64,000 bases of DNA from NCBI GenBank assembly GCA_029959195.1, contig CP114117.1, forward strand, positions 186,001-250,000, given 5' to 3'. Of this stretch, positions 33,649-46,427 are shown one piece after another (position 1 is the first letter of the stretch; each line of letters starts with the position of its first letter). The notes beneath the pieces were generated by a model. It worked only from the letters and a program-made list of their open reading frames with translations. It was not told the DNA's origin and did no database searches. This DNA comes from Dictyophora rubrovolvata (taxonomy: Eukaryota; Basidiomycota; Agaricomycetes; Phallales; Phallaceae). Position numbers and translations under genes: made by a program.

Positions 33649-36600
33649 ATGTCCGAAACAGCTAGTTTGAACGAAACAAAAATGCACATCGAGGCTCAAA
33701 GCGAAGGTGGCGAAAGTTCTAGAAGGGCCTTGGAAGGGCCTGGTGACCAAGGAGCTGCACCTGTGTCTGAACACTGCAAGTCTCCATCCGTGAACACCCC
33801 AACAACGTCCTTGAACGAGGGAAGCGAGCAATCTGCCGCTGTTCCAGTGAAAGGTAAACAGTCTGACGAAACTATAGAAAATTTGGTGGCCCTTTTCCGC
33901 GATTTTCTTGGTGAGTTTCTTGTCTTGAAAGATGAAAATACCCTCACTTACATACATTCCAGAGGCCGCGCCCAACCTGCCAACATCTAATTCTACCCAC
34001 AACATGCAACGAAACACGACGGGCCCGGCGCAGAAGAGGTTTTTTGGACTGACCAAAGGTTTATCACCCGAAACTGGCCGTGAGTGCTGTCATTCTGTTT
34101 ATTTTGGGCACGCTAACATGATGCATATTAGCGAATAATCGATATGATTATGAACAGAAATATCCACAGGACCGACCTGGAGAGGAGGCTGCCGACAACG
34201 CTCGTGTTTGGTTGACTTATCTTGATGAAGCTGAATCGTTTGATCGTGAGAGGATAGAAGGGTGGAAAGAGACGGCAGATGTTCTCCTCGTTTTTGTAGG
34301 CAGAGTCTTTGTTTTTACCCATGCTTTTGAAGCTTACTACTTTACTAGGCTGGTCTCTTTTCTGGCGTTATAACGACATTCGTCTCACAGGCTTCCCAAA
34401 GTCTTCAGCAAGATAATACCCAAGTCACTGTGTCCTTATTATTTGAAACAGTCCAGATACTACGGGCACAATTTAGTGGAATCCCGATAAGTCAAGTACC
34501 CAATTCAACATTGACGCCTACTTCGCCATTCACACCGTCGACAAATGCACTTTTAGTAAACGGTCTGTGGTTCACGAGTCTGGCAATTACGTTGTCTACC
34601 GCGCTGTTTGCTGTCCTCGCCAAACAATGGCTGTACTATTATTTGACTTCTATTCCTGGAACGGCAAATGAAAAAGCAAGAGCCAGGCAGCTGCGGTTCA
34701 AAGGCTTTGAATTGTGGAAAGTTGGTGCTATCGTCGATCTCCTCCCTATCCTCCTCCACCTTGCTGTCGGCGTCTTCCTTACGGGCATCATCGTACTATT
34801 GTTTCCGTTGGACACTCACGTCGCCTGGACGATTGTCATTATCACGGGCATCACCTATACCTTATACTTTATCTCTGTGATATTGCCTATTCGGTATCCA
34901 GAATGCCCGTATACGACCTCATTGACGATTTACGTCGGGATTCTCTTTTTTGTTCTACAAAAAATTCTCCATTGGCTTGGCCCGATATTAGATAAGGGTT
35001 TTCAGGCTATTTGGGAAAAAATAATTTTTCAAGCTGTTTGGAGAAGAATAAAATTTCAAGCTCTTGATTCTATTCGGCGGATCCTTCACTATATCCACGG
35101 CCTCTCTGCATTTTTACTTGATTTGGACTTAGTTCGCCTCATTAGGTATAAGTTTCGAACACTCCGACCCACCATATTCACCGAGGAATTTCCCAAATTC
35201 ACAAATTGGAGAGAAGACAATATAAAGAAAGCTGTCAAAAATGTGGCTTTCCTCGATTTCGAGGCGCTTCGTTGGCTCTATGCGACTTCTCCGAACAGGA
35301 GTGTTCATCGGATTATCGCACGGTGTGTAGCTGTGCATCCAAGTATCAGTCAGCAATTCGGATCCGATACTTGCGGCAATCTCTCGCAGACTTTGGAGGT
35401 CAGCGAAGCAAATCTCGTGGATTTGCGTTACTGTTTGTGTCTGGATCTCTTGATTGGAGGGGACAAAAGCTGGTGTCTGCTCCAGTCTATCCCCGATGTG
35501 GTAGAAAGTCAACTGGAAGAAGCAGAATATCGAAGCTATTCTCATATTGCCGAGAATGTAATACATTGTAGGTACGACCAAATTCTGAATAATGCCTTCA
35601 AAGACAATCTCGAGCTTCCCCTGATCATGTGGCGTTATTTCTTGAAACAAGCATCACGGAATGCTACAATGGCTGCGCATATACTCATCTATGAACAAAG
35701 TGGTCTATTTGAATGGAAATCCGATCCCACTCGCGAAACCATACGTAACGCGGATGTCGTATCCTTCAGGGATATCAATGAGGAACGGGTATGGTGGAAA
35801 TTTGACTACCTTTTCGAGTTTTTCTTCATTTTTGACAAGCCTGATTATTCCCTGGACAAGGCCTTCGAAACACGTTACCTCCTCCTCCTCTCCATCTATC
35901 GTGATCTCACCTCCAACCGACCGCTCATTGCTGACCAAGGACAGAAGCAGGACGACTTTCATGTTTGGCTTCATTCCCTTGACCGACGTCATAACCAATT
36001 CGAGGTTCTACCTTGACTTCTTCAGAGATATTTGCTGCGTGGGTGCATTCTGAGATGAGTCTATGACAGATAGGGCTAGATGTGTTGCAGCATTGTGTCT
36101 GGCCAAGATTTGGGACCCAATGGACACTGACACGGCTAAACAATTTCCTTTTACGGAATGCCACGACCTCTCTCTCATGTATCAATGGTATTCACGAGAT
36201 CTCCATCCAGATCTCTCGAGGTTCACACCTCCCATGTTCATACTGTTGCTCGTGTCACAGAACCGCCGACATCTATCCACAATCCTCCAGAATGATCCGA
36301 ACGCTGTATCCCACTTCTCAAAATGTCTCCAAAACTTGGGGAAATATTGCCATATCCGCAGGGCAAGAACATACATATATCCGAATCTAATGGATCTCCT
36401 CATGTCTGTGAACCCGAAGATGCCTCTGTTCACCGTTCTTTACAACTCGTCAGTGCTTGTGCAACTATGGAAACTCCTTGTGGTTTCAAAATTAGATGCG
36501 AAAAAGTTTCTCCTTCTTGTAAACTCCAAGCTTGACCGGGAGAAGTTGGATGAACTCTTTGCCGCCATGAATAGGCACTCGAACATCCTTCAAACCCAGC

Positions 36601-36863
36601 AGTTGAGGAATGGCAAAGGCACAAAGGCTCTTGATGCCCTCGAGAGGTCTACACGTGAGTTTGGACAAATCATAGGTGTACCCCACTTAGGACTCGAATC
36701 CACTACCGAACAATCAGCACCTAAGAGTGCAACAGACAAGGATCATGATATTGAAGAGCGTGCCCAGGTGCCTGGTCCGAGCGAGGTATTTTTTTACAAG
36801 TTTTTCATCCTCAGTCCCTCTGCTAAGGCATATTTGCACAGCATAAAAGCTTTCACTCCGTAG
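33649..36863 (+). CDS. DUF6535 transmembrane protein
   Basis: A five-exon model closes in phase: 33649-33910, 33963-34079, 34132-34295, 34349-36004 and 36060-36863, giving 1000 aa. After a disordered N-terminus the DUF6535 domain reads ARVWLTYLDEAESFD, GWKETADVLLVFAGLFSGV, then LLVNGLWFTSLAITLSTALF, LAKQWLYYYL and RQLRFKGFELW. Four hydrophobic membrane spans are visible, including VGAIVDLLPILLHLAVGVFL and WTIVIITGITYTLYF. The family is expanded in mushroom-forming fungi and its function is unknown. The remaining about 700 residues are soluble-looking with no domain I recognise. The last intron (36005-36059) uses a plain GTTCTA donor and is the least certain join. Confidence 0.82.
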
Positions 36864-37280
36864 CCAATTGGACAAAAACAGCATTCAGGCCTGTTTGGCC
36901 AAAGACATCCGTCAAATAGACGAATAGTCGGGAGTTGGACGTGTGTGTATAGCATTCTGAATTTTAAAGTGAATGAAAGACTGTCTCTTACTGTGTGTCG
37001 AGGTAATTAAGAACAATCGTGCCGAATGTATTGTTGTTGAAGGGACGGCTCGGGGTTGCTCACAATGCATATATATATGCTCACGTTTCACTCTATTTTT
37101 CCACCATAGAGAGACATTCGTAATTACACCAAAAAAAATGTACAAGAAAAAAATAGCTTAATTTCAACCAGCGTTCCCCCAACAAAAGTACATCCGTGAG
37201 CGCTCGTCCGGTCAAGATGATTTAAAACGTGAATCATCGGCTCAGTGTAGACCTCAGGCCTCGATTCCAAGCTCAGTGAC
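36864..37280. other. Intergenic between convergent genes
   Basis: About 420 bp between the stop codons of the DUF6535 gene and the ubiquitin-like gene. Nothing else recognised. Confidence 0.45.
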
Positions 37281-38853
37281 TCATAACACTTCCATTCCAC
37301 CCCATTCAAGGACACGGAACAAAGAGGAGTCATTGGCGCGTTCAACATCCACACCAACAATAGACAGCCAAAATTGTACGTCCTGAGAAGCTCTTTTGAA
37401 AGCATCTCCCCAATAAGCGAGTTCGTCATCTTGGATACCCTTGAAAAGCATGAAAATACGTGTTGTGATATCGGGTTTGGGAGATATGTTCAGGGAAGCT
37501 GCACGTTCGTAAGCTGCTTGAGGGAGGAAACGGAGAGCGATGTGTTTGTGTTTTAGGAAAGAAGGAAGCCAGTATCTGTAATCAGAGTCGTCAGACGCAG
37601 TGATTATAGATTATATTATTAAAACCATACGGACGTAATAAAGGAGGCACGGGCTTCAGTATGAAGACCAAGAGAATTCAAAGCTTTGTCGAGATACGGT
37701 GTAACTTTTTCGGTAGGGAGTACGACTGAATTGGAGACTGTGAGATTGGGAGTAGCTGGATTGAAATATTCAACAGTTCTTGACGCGCTTTCATCGAACA
37801 CGGGGGAGGCTGGTGGGCTGAGGATGGAAGTAACACTTTCGGTGCTTGAAGAAAACACAGTGAATTAACAGCATTGCAGGAAAAATCAAGTAAATGCGCA
37901 CTGTGCTTCCCAGAATAAGTACGAGACATCCAATCTCGTGTTCAACTCCGTGAGATCACCGTTGGTTTTGGTCTGCACGCGCCATAACACCGTCTGACCT
38001 TGTTCATTGACGGCTGATTTGACAGGAACAACAGGATATATAGCAGAAAGTCTCCATTCCTGAACGAGCGAAAGCGACACCGACACTTCTATCTCCTCAG
38101 GGGAGAACAAGTAAATAACCGGTTTCCCCCCTACCAGTTTTTGTCTCGCCTGAATAATACTCCCGTCCTCAATTCGGCTTTCAAAGAGTAGCCGGTCATG
38201 GTATAACATCTCGCCAGAGTAGTACAGACGATACTGGTCTCCACCCAGTTTGCTTCTACACGCATCGACCAGACGCTGAACCAGTGTGCCCGGAAAGACC
38301 TTGAGCTCGAACTGCTTGCCGCACAAGGTATGAATTTCGATGCGAATCCTTCGTTCGGATTCTGCAACCAGCGGTGCTGGTATCAGACTATCAGCTCATG
38401 GTGAATCAGAATACGTTGAGAAACTCACGGAGTACTAAAGCAGCCGATGAACATACACTCGGACAAGGCGACGCGTCCCTTGTGGTGAAAACAGTCACTG
38501 TAAGAGAACTGATGTCATTTATCACTTCTTTCCATGACTCTTCAGGAATTTCCGCGAGCTGTCCCTGGCAAATATCCAACTCGTCGCAAAGGAACTTGAC
38601 AGTTGATTGCAAAGATATTTCGGAAAAATATTTGCGAGCCGAATCAACGGCTGCTTGTGAAAAAATGGCGTATTAGTGTTACGCGTGAATTGAATTGAAT
38701 TGAATTGAATTGAAATACGCGGGTGTGATTTTGAGAAGAAACGCGTACCTCGTAGCTGATTGGACGCGGTATAATAACGCGTTTTTTATTGAAAATAAGG
38801 ACTATCATTGAGCTGTGAGAGACTTTGGATGCAGATTTCGTTGATGCGGGCAT
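37281..38853 (-). CDS. Ubiquitin-like fold protein of the Agaricomycete 'YLFWEA' family
   Basis: Five exons can be placed: 38853-38749, about 38653-38429, 38376-37902, 37844-37635 and 37575-37281. The N-terminus reads MIVLIFNKKRVIIPRP. A ubiquitin-like segment follows (RIRIEIHTLCGKQFELKV ... LYYSGEMLYHDRLLFESRIED), then GGKPVIYLFSP, WRLSAIYPVVP, LDVSYLFWEA, GLHTEARASFIT, YWLPSFLKHKHIALRFLPQ and VLEWGGMEVL at the end. I know this order from many uncharacterised mushroom proteins. Two oddities stand out. The fourth intron needs a GTCCGT donor, and the first intron (GAG, then GTACGC) does not keep phase with the second exon by one base. The gene is therefore either frameshifted near its start or spliced in a way I could not find. 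Function unknown. Confidence 0.72.
38690..38715. repeat. TTGAA pentanucleotide microsatellite
   Basis: Five tandem copies of a GAATT/TTGAA unit lie inside the first intron of the ubiquitin-like gene. Confidence 0.85.
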
Positions 38854-39365
38854 TTTTCTTCGACAGCTAAAAAAAAGGATATAGGTCGACCTGGATGGTA
38901 GTGGTAGGAGAAAGATGTGGATTGGTCCGGCTATTTCCGATGTGACATCAATGGAGTGACGCGACCCATCACACGCCTTCCTCTGAACTTTCTGCCCGAG
39001 ATGCAGAAGCTGGTATGTATCTTGCTGTTTTGTATCCTGCTGCTTAATTTTCTCAATATATGTAATTTCAGTTTCCAATTACCACTTTCTCAAATCCACC
39101 CTGGAGCACTCAATAAATGGGATCTGCACCATCACCAGCATCTCGCAATTTCCGGAGCTCAAATGCACGACTTCAACTTCATGTCGATACATTCTCCAGG
39201 TTTACAATGCCAAGCGATGAACTTCTAATATTCCATAGACGCAGCAATCCCGGTCATTACTACTTGCAGAACGCACACCAGTTTTTCGAGGAGACGAGAA
39301 ACTGTATCGAGGGCCTATAAAATCTTTATCCACGACTACCCTTCTCATCTATTCTTCTCCTAACT
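38854..39365. other. Intergenic upstream of the ubiquitin-like gene
   Basis: About 500 bp probably holding the promoter of the minus-strand ubiquitin-like gene. Short plus-strand frames (38917-39320) have no support. Confidence 0.35.
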
Positions 39366-39369
39366 CAAC

Positions 39370-40120
39370 ATTAGGATTACTCCACGGCGGTACCCGCACC
39401 CGTCAAATGGCCTAGCGTAGACAGACCGAAACTCTGCGATCCAAAACATATCAGCATCAGCATCGTCCCCATCTATCCACAGCTAAATCAACCCAATGGT
39501 GACCTATGTTCTATCGTGTATGACGCGAGCTTCTCCCTTATAATCGGACCCGTTTTATCCTCCTCCTTATACGACATCCTCTGTGTCTTCAATGCCAAGT
39601 TCCCATAACGCTCATTGCACATCTTTGACTTTACCAAATGATGTATCACCCACGTGGTACTACTCTCCAGCATTAACAAACAGGTCTTATTTCGCCGCTT
39701 TCTAAAAGCTTTTCAAGTCGGGGCCTGATTGAGCTGATACTATTGTTGCTGGTTTCGGACTGCGTTCGCCATGACCAGCGAGAGAATACCTTCTAGGCTG
39801 TGCCGGTATTCTTTATTGCTGCTTTAAAATGGCGTCATCGAGACGGAGGAGGAGAAGAGGTGTATATCGAAGAGGAGGATACTAGGTTGGACAAGAAAGC
39901 GTTGTTGAAGCTGGAGCAGTGAATCCCCAGAGAGTATATGTGTTGATGCTTGTTGACGATACAAGGCCATTTAACGAACGCACACAAGAAACCGACATAT
40001 TCTTCAACCCCACTTTCTCACCTCGACACTGCTATCGTTCCTATCTTTCGTCGCTCTTCCGAGCGCAACTATAACTTCGTCATTGACTGCTGCACCACAA
40101 CCAATACAACGACTACTCTT
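39370..40120. repeat. Dispersed repeat C, copy 2
   Basis: Partner of 31520-32640 in the same orientation, without the solo LTR. Several small indels separate the copies and no long frame is shared. Confidence 0.75.
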
Positions 40121-40768
40121 GTCTATCTACCACGAGTTTCACCGGACCGAGTAATGACGCTACATCCCCAGCCATCAGCATCAGAACCAGCTGCAGACGA
40201 GTCATGGATATGAACATGGTCATGAACAGCCACACCAACCACACTTTAGCGTCCGTTCTCTGTCTGGTTCCTTTCCTGGACTTCATCGCCATATCCAGTG
40301 TCCTGTTGCTGTAGTAGGTTTAGCTGCCGTACCCTGATTCTGGTTCCTATTCTGCAAAGATCCGACTATTGGATATTGAAGCTTGAAGCTTGAAGGATCG
40401 AGCACAAGGGTCTTTGTATCATTAGCGGCGCTCGGAGCATCCAATTGACTACTGCTTGGATCGATCCGAGTTCTCATCGATATCATCAGGCTGCTTCAAA
40501 AACACACGGTATGTAGTTTAAATTTTCCATGTTATACCAGAGAAAGAAAAAACAGACACGATAAATACATCGCGTTATGTAATATAATATGATAGGAGAA
40601 TATCAGGACAAAACAAAAGAAAGTTGCTACAAACTTGCCATCCGATTATGCTAAAAAAAGAAATACAAACACTTTTTTGAAGTTTGATAATGACCATCCG
40701 TTTGTGCACGTCCTTAGGTAAAATCCAAAAAAAAAAAAACACGAAAAAAAAAACCATAAGGTTAAAGG
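40121..40768. other. Intergenic, nothing recognised
   Basis: Low-complexity stretches, including A-rich runs near 40725-40755, lie downstream of the next minus-strand gene. No gene recognised. Confidence 0.4.
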
Positions 40769-42258
40769 TCACGGTACGGCACTTGAAACAATATCATCAT
40801 GCTCCAAAGAAAAAGCACGGACCTGAGTTGATTGTGCTTGGGGTTTAAACATCGAATACGGAATGGGCGAAAACGTCATCTCCGTGAATCCCAACATATC
40901 CTGACGGGGCGTTTGTGAACTTCTAATCGATGACGACTTGCGTCTCCTTTTAGAGTTCGCCATAAGCTCTGTTAATGTCGGAAGCTGTTTAGCTTCTTCC
41001 TCCGGTGGTAATTGTGACAGTTGGGACAAAGTCCGTCTCTCAACCGATTTGGGAGTGATAGGCTCGTCTGCGGGCTTGAGTCTTTTGGTAGGACGGTGTT
41101 GTTGACGTGGGGTATCTAGTAGTATATCTTGACTGTTGTATAGCGAAGCGTCGGCGTTGGCATAGGCATTTTCGTCGTCTTCGTTGAGCCGTTTGGATGA
41201 TACGGGAAAGGAGGCTTGCGTCATATTCGCCAGAGGCCGCAGACTGCGTGGAGGTGAGATGGGCGAAGAGAGCTGCGGGTTGGTTCCGGGTAGCTGATTA
41301 TCGCGCAGCGACAGCGATGATGTACCTCCGGGCCTTTGCTGTTCGATCATCATCATACGAGGAGGAGATGGCGGAGGAGGTATAGATTGGATTGGGTGTG
41401 ATATGGATGGTATGGATGGTATGGACGGTAAAGGTATACGCGCGGCGGCGGATGCAACAAAGGTAGGGATATGATCGATAAGAGCGGATATAGAAAAGGG
41501 TAAAGAAGGGGCAGAATTGCCGGATATCTAGCAAGTGAGGATAAGCTTGCCTTAGAGAGAGGTTTTTTTAGTTGGAGGTTTTTACTTACAGAATCGTTGA
41601 TATCGTGAAGAGGTTCGAGCATGGGGGCGGCGGGTGGTGAAAGGTCAGCAGGCAAGCTTTCAGTCGATTGACCTGGGGCTAAAGGACGACTATGAGGATA
41701 TGCCAACTCTTGCATCGCTAAAGTGTGGTCGGGTTGAATACCCTCAGTCCATTTCGCAATGTCGTCGCGTCTTTGTTGAGCTTGCTTTTCGGCCTTGCGC
41801 TTCTCACGAATGGCTTTCCGCCTCTTCTCCCATTGAAACCACTCGTTCTCTGAGCGAGGAAGAATGTACTGATCATCTTCAATGTCAGATAACGGCTCTC
41901 CGACCCAATCGCCACCCGCCACACCAACACAAGTCAGCGCAAGCTCGAACGGCAGATTACATTCTCGCCGTTGTCGCATGCGGGTCCGGATGGATTGAAC
42001 ACGAGCCTGGGCTTCTGGACTATTCTCCCTCGATGGTGCACAAAGTTCGTAAGGGATGCTGGCTAATTGCAGGTATCGCTCTTTCAGCTTCTGAATGTAC
42101 GGCACAGTGTCATGATTCTTCGGATCCGCCGATGAATCTGCAGAAGAATCAGCATCGTCATCGTCATCGTCGCTGTAGGAACATTTCCGGGCTGGTTTTT
42201 TGGGTAGTGGTGGCGGGAATATAGGTGTATATGGTGTCGATAAGAGTGACGAGGCCAT
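40769..42258 (-). CDS. Disordered, probably nuclear protein of unknown function
   Basis: Two exons join in phase: 42258-41590 and 41527-40769, giving 475 aa. The first exon carries an acidic run (SDDDDDDADSS), a conserved-looking core (PYIQKLKERYLQLASIPYEL, RTRMRQRRECNLPFELAL, GDWVGEPLSD) and a basic helix (WEKRRKAIREKRKAEKQ). The second exon is Ser/Pro-rich with IPSIPSIPSIS repeats and basic patches such as NSKRRRKSSS that could act as nuclear localisation signals. No catalytic motif is visible and the family is not recognised. The divergent arginine and lysine clusters with acidic tracts suggest a chromatin or RNA-linked role, but that is inference only. Confidence 0.75.
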
Positions 42259-42956
42259 TGCTGATATGAGCCAGGAAGCAAGCCAATGGAGGACGGACAG
42301 AGGTCGTGGCTGACTTTAAGCTGGGCAAGGGAATAGACGCCCATATATTTCCACACTCGGCGAATTCTTTGATTTTTCAACAGCCGCCGACTCAGCCCGG
42401 ACTTCCCGACTTCCCTGCCTTTACGTCGCTGTTTTTATTTTTATTTTGTTGCCTCGTACAAAGTTTGTTTATCTCTGCTCTCCACATGCACAATTAACAA
42501 TCGAAATTCATTTGTTGTTATTACGTCCACGGTCCAGACGGACATATCGTCATGATCGAAGTCCAGAACACGCCCATTGGCCACGATGGTTCTCGTCCAG
42601 AAAGAAATAGGAAATAGCTAGACCCGCAGTACGTATGCACATATGTACATATGATTCTGGGTGAACCACAATGAAAAAAAATGGGATTGTTGTGTATACT
42701 TGACTTGAATCATGTTTACAGCGCAAGAATTTCGATACTTTGACGTATTTCAAAGTGCAGCTAACGAAATACGTATCCTTGTGCAGCCAAACTAGAACAT
42801 CATTCACACTCAAGACGTATCTCACTCCGAGTGGTAGCAAACATCTCGCAAATTTAATTCTCGCGTGCACAAATTGTACTATGTTCTAGATCTCCGGTTA
42901 TCTATCTCTACACAAATAAATCGGTCCGACATACATACGTTACTTGAATTCTAAAT
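42259..42956. other. Intergenic, nothing recognised
   Basis: About 700 bp between two minus-strand genes. It contains the upstream region of the 42258 gene and the 3' end region of the GH3 gene. No other gene seen. Confidence 0.45.
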
Positions 42957-45900
42957 CTACAATCCCTCCCAAACAAACCCTCCGTCCAGCTCAAATTCTC
43001 CTTGCAAATGATGACACTCACAAAAAGACCCAACAATGACACCATACCTCCCCTCTCGTACACGCCATACACCAGTTTTCTCCCCATTGGCCGCCGTGAT
43101 ATCCCAAAACGAAACCGCATACTTATCAAGCCGTATCTCAACCTTCCGGCTTTCTCCAGGCTGTACGTCCTTGGCTTTACTGAATGCACGTAGTTGATAT
43201 TTCGGCGTTGTCGGTCCTCCAGCTGGGAGAATTATGTATACTTGTGCTGCTTCTGATCCAGCGATTTGTCCTGTATTTGTGATTTGGAAGGAGAGTGTAA
43301 TGGTGAATGTGGAGCCTGTTAAGGAAAAGGAAGGTGTGCCGATTTGGAGAGAGGAATATGTAAATGTTGTGTATGATAGACCGAATCTGAATGCAAAAAA
43401 AAAATAATCGGACTCTGTGTAGGATTAAACTTGGAGTTTGGGTCAAAAGCTTACCCAAACGGATACAAAGGGGCGATTTTCCTCGCCTGATACCACTTAT
43501 ACCCAACAAACAAATCCTCCCGATAAGTAACTTCACCATTCTCACTCCCATAATTGAGAAACGCGGGGACATCTTCCTCCCGAGCCGGAAGTGTAAGCGG
43601 AAGTTTCCCAGAAGGATTAACATATCCGTATAATATATCAGCAATCGCATTTCCATTTTCGTTTCCCAATAACCATGTCTGAACAATTGCTGAGACGGAA
43701 TTATTCCATGGCATCGAAACAGCTGATCCCTGCACCATATTATGTTCCATAACTGACGTTGTATGAGAATTGTTACAAAGCTTACAGCTTGAATAACAAC
43801 GACAGTCTTTGGATTTGCTTTTGCAACAGCAGCAATTAAATCATTCTGTCGACCCGGCATATCCAACGTAGGCCTATCGAATCCCTCGCTTTCCCAATCG
43901 CTGTTGAGCCCGACGACGACGACGGCGACGTCGCTGCTCTTCGCTAGATTTACCGCATCTTGGATAGCTGCGTCTTCGTCAATTTTAGCAGCACCTCCGA
44001 GTCTCTAAATAATAATAATAATAACAAACAACAAACAACAAACAATTCAACGAACGGAAACTTTTTTTTTTCGCGAGGAATGACTTACGACGCCGCGCAT
44101 AAGTGCTGGTTGGGAATTACTTCGCTCGCCTGCGTCCGGGGGCAGTGTGTTAGTATATTCAACGTATATGTCTACTGGTTTTCCAGCTTTGATAAAGTAG
44201 CAACCCTTCTCTTCACGCGTTCCCTGACTAAGAGAATAAAAAGAATGGCGCATCGCACGCGCTCAAAAAAAATTGAATGCTACATACCCATAAAAGAAGT
44301 CTCCTGGATACTGTTTAGTCCAATTATCAATGACCATCTTTCCATCTACCCATAACTTTGCACGACCTAACGAAACAATTGCTAAATAAATGTTTTTTCG
44401 CCAACAACGCTACCAAAACCATGGCGCTCACCAGCAACGGTCAATCCAAATTCAAAACTACCAGTATAGTTAAGCGTAAGTTTACCCTTCAACTTGATAG
44501 TCCAAGTTTCTTTCAGACCCGGAGGAAGAAAATCATTCAATTTGACGCGAGTGTCGTTGAGAATGAATTCGGCGCCGATGGGTTTATCAAGAGGATTGCC
44601 GTTCGCGTCGTTATTGTAAAACGTACATGTCCAGCCTGGCTTATTAGTACCCGTGCGTAGACTTTCTTCGAGTGTTGGAAGGAATTTATGCGCTAGAGAG
44701 GGAAGTTGGGCGTCATTCACAAAAAGGAAGAGAAAGAAATGCTTAGTTAAAAAAAAAAAAGATCACAAACCATAACAACCAACAGAATATTCAACGCTAA
44801 CACCCTCAGGCTTATTCCTCTCCAATCCTTCAAACGGATTGACAATATACGTCGCCTTCAAATTAGCCGAACCACCACCAGCAATAACACGAGCTTTGGC
44901 ATTAGGACCGATAATTGCTAATTTGACATTTGGATTTGCTTTTGCTTGAATGGGAAGAACGTTTCCTTCATTTCGGAGGAGGACGATGCTTTCGCTTGCT
45001 ACTTTGCGCGCAAAAGCGCGGAGCTCTGGTGTATCCCTGCTTCGTTCAATGCCGTCTCCGAATACGACTTCGGGCGAGAGTTTGGCGAGTTTCTGGACGA
45101 ATCTGAATGGGGGGTGTGGGTAGGTAGGGATTTTAGAAAGGCATGAAAGGAATAAAGAAAAGGGGAAGGGGGAAGGGGGGGGGAGATTAATAAAGGTGTG
45201 ATAGGGATTATGGGTTGCTTCTTTTCTTTTATTTTTTTTGGAAAACAATTACGTTACGATTTGTACCTTATGACTGTTTCAGCCCGTTCAGTAATTGTCG
45301 CTTCTGTTATCTTTTGACATGTTAGGGAGTGATTGAGAAGTAAGGGTGTTCGCCATCTCGGACGCCCGGGCATTTCGAGATCAAGACCCGCGTTTATCGC
45401 GTCTTCTAATCCATAAGTTCCAAACCTAAAATTAGTGATTAGCACGATTCGTGCCGATTCAACGTGTTTATTACTAACCAATCGCTCATAACTAACCCAT
45501 CAAAGCCCCACTCAGATCGTAGAATGTCCTTCAACAATCGAGGGTGTTCTGAACAGTGGATACCTCCCAGGCGATTGTATCTTGAATGTCCACCATGAAC
45601 AATCTAAGCGATGCAATGAAAAATAAAATGCTGATAACATACGAAGTCATATACGCAAAAGGCTTGGCGTCCCGCTGCGCAAGCATAAAACTAGAAACCA
45701 AGTGCTCCGAATGATAGTAAACAAGCAAAGGGGCATCGATACGAACGGATAAAGATAGATCTCTCGTAATGCCCTTTCAGAGATGATAGAATTCACACTA
45801 GTACGCTCGTGCTCCTGATCATTGGCGACAAAATGCTTGATAGTACCTGCTACGCCGTTTGTCTGGAGACCATTAACATAGGCAGCGGCGAGACATCCTA

Positions 45901-46427
45901 TTAATAAAAACAGTGTGACGATTTGACGATTATGATTGTATAAGGAGGATAAAAGGGAGGACAAAGCCAGTATTTACCCGAAAGATGGGGATCTTCTGAG
46001 AATGATTCGAAAGATCGTCCACCCAGGGGCGATCGCTGGATATTGCAGGTCGGAGCGAGGAGCACGACGGCGGATTTTGTCTTTGCTTCTGCTGCGAGGA
46101 ATGCACCGACTTGGTTGACGAGATCGGTGTCGAAAGTGGATGCCAATGCAGTTGCACACTAAAAAAGATGTCAGACGTTACTAGATGTTTCGGGCTCAAA
46201 AAGCGAATCATGGAACTTGCTGGAAGACATTGGGCTGGGGTAGATACGAAATGAGATGACCCTCGGACCCCATTAGGTCCATCGCTCATTCTAACAGACG
46301 GAATTCCAAGTCGCTCAATCTTGTTGGTATTCCACCAATTCGGGGCGGAAAGCAGCAAAAACTTCTCTTCCTTGGTGAGTTTGTTGAGCAACACCGGTAT
46401 CGAAACAGAACGAAAATCGCAGGGCAT
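42957..46427 (-). CDS. GH3 beta-glucosidase with PA14 domain
   Basis: Hydrolyses terminal beta-D-glucosyl residues, for example from cellobiose. No signal peptide is present ([18 protein letters not shown]), so it is probably intracellular. Landmarks in order are [72 protein letters not shown] with the catalytic nucleophile Asp, and GLDLEMPG. The second catalytic domain follows ([32 protein letters not shown]), then the PA14 insert ([10 protein letters not shown] ... [15 protein letters not shown]), then [20 protein letters not shown] and a C-terminal Fn3-like domain ([12 protein letters not shown] ... YGVIVGSF). This is the layout of fungal intracellular BglI-type enzymes. At least nine introns occur, the first being GC-AG (exon 1 ends 46221, exon 2 begins 46158). 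It is transcribed divergently from the cyclase pair. Confidence 0.9.

Noticed and set aside
33547-34056. Minus-strand 169-codon frame
   Set aside because: It is antisense to the first two exons of the DUF6535 gene, which join correctly and continue into the DUF6535 domain.
41634-42224. Plus-strand open frame of about 196 codons
   Set aside because: It is antisense to the first exon of the disordered protein gene (40769-42258), whose two-exon model closes in phase.
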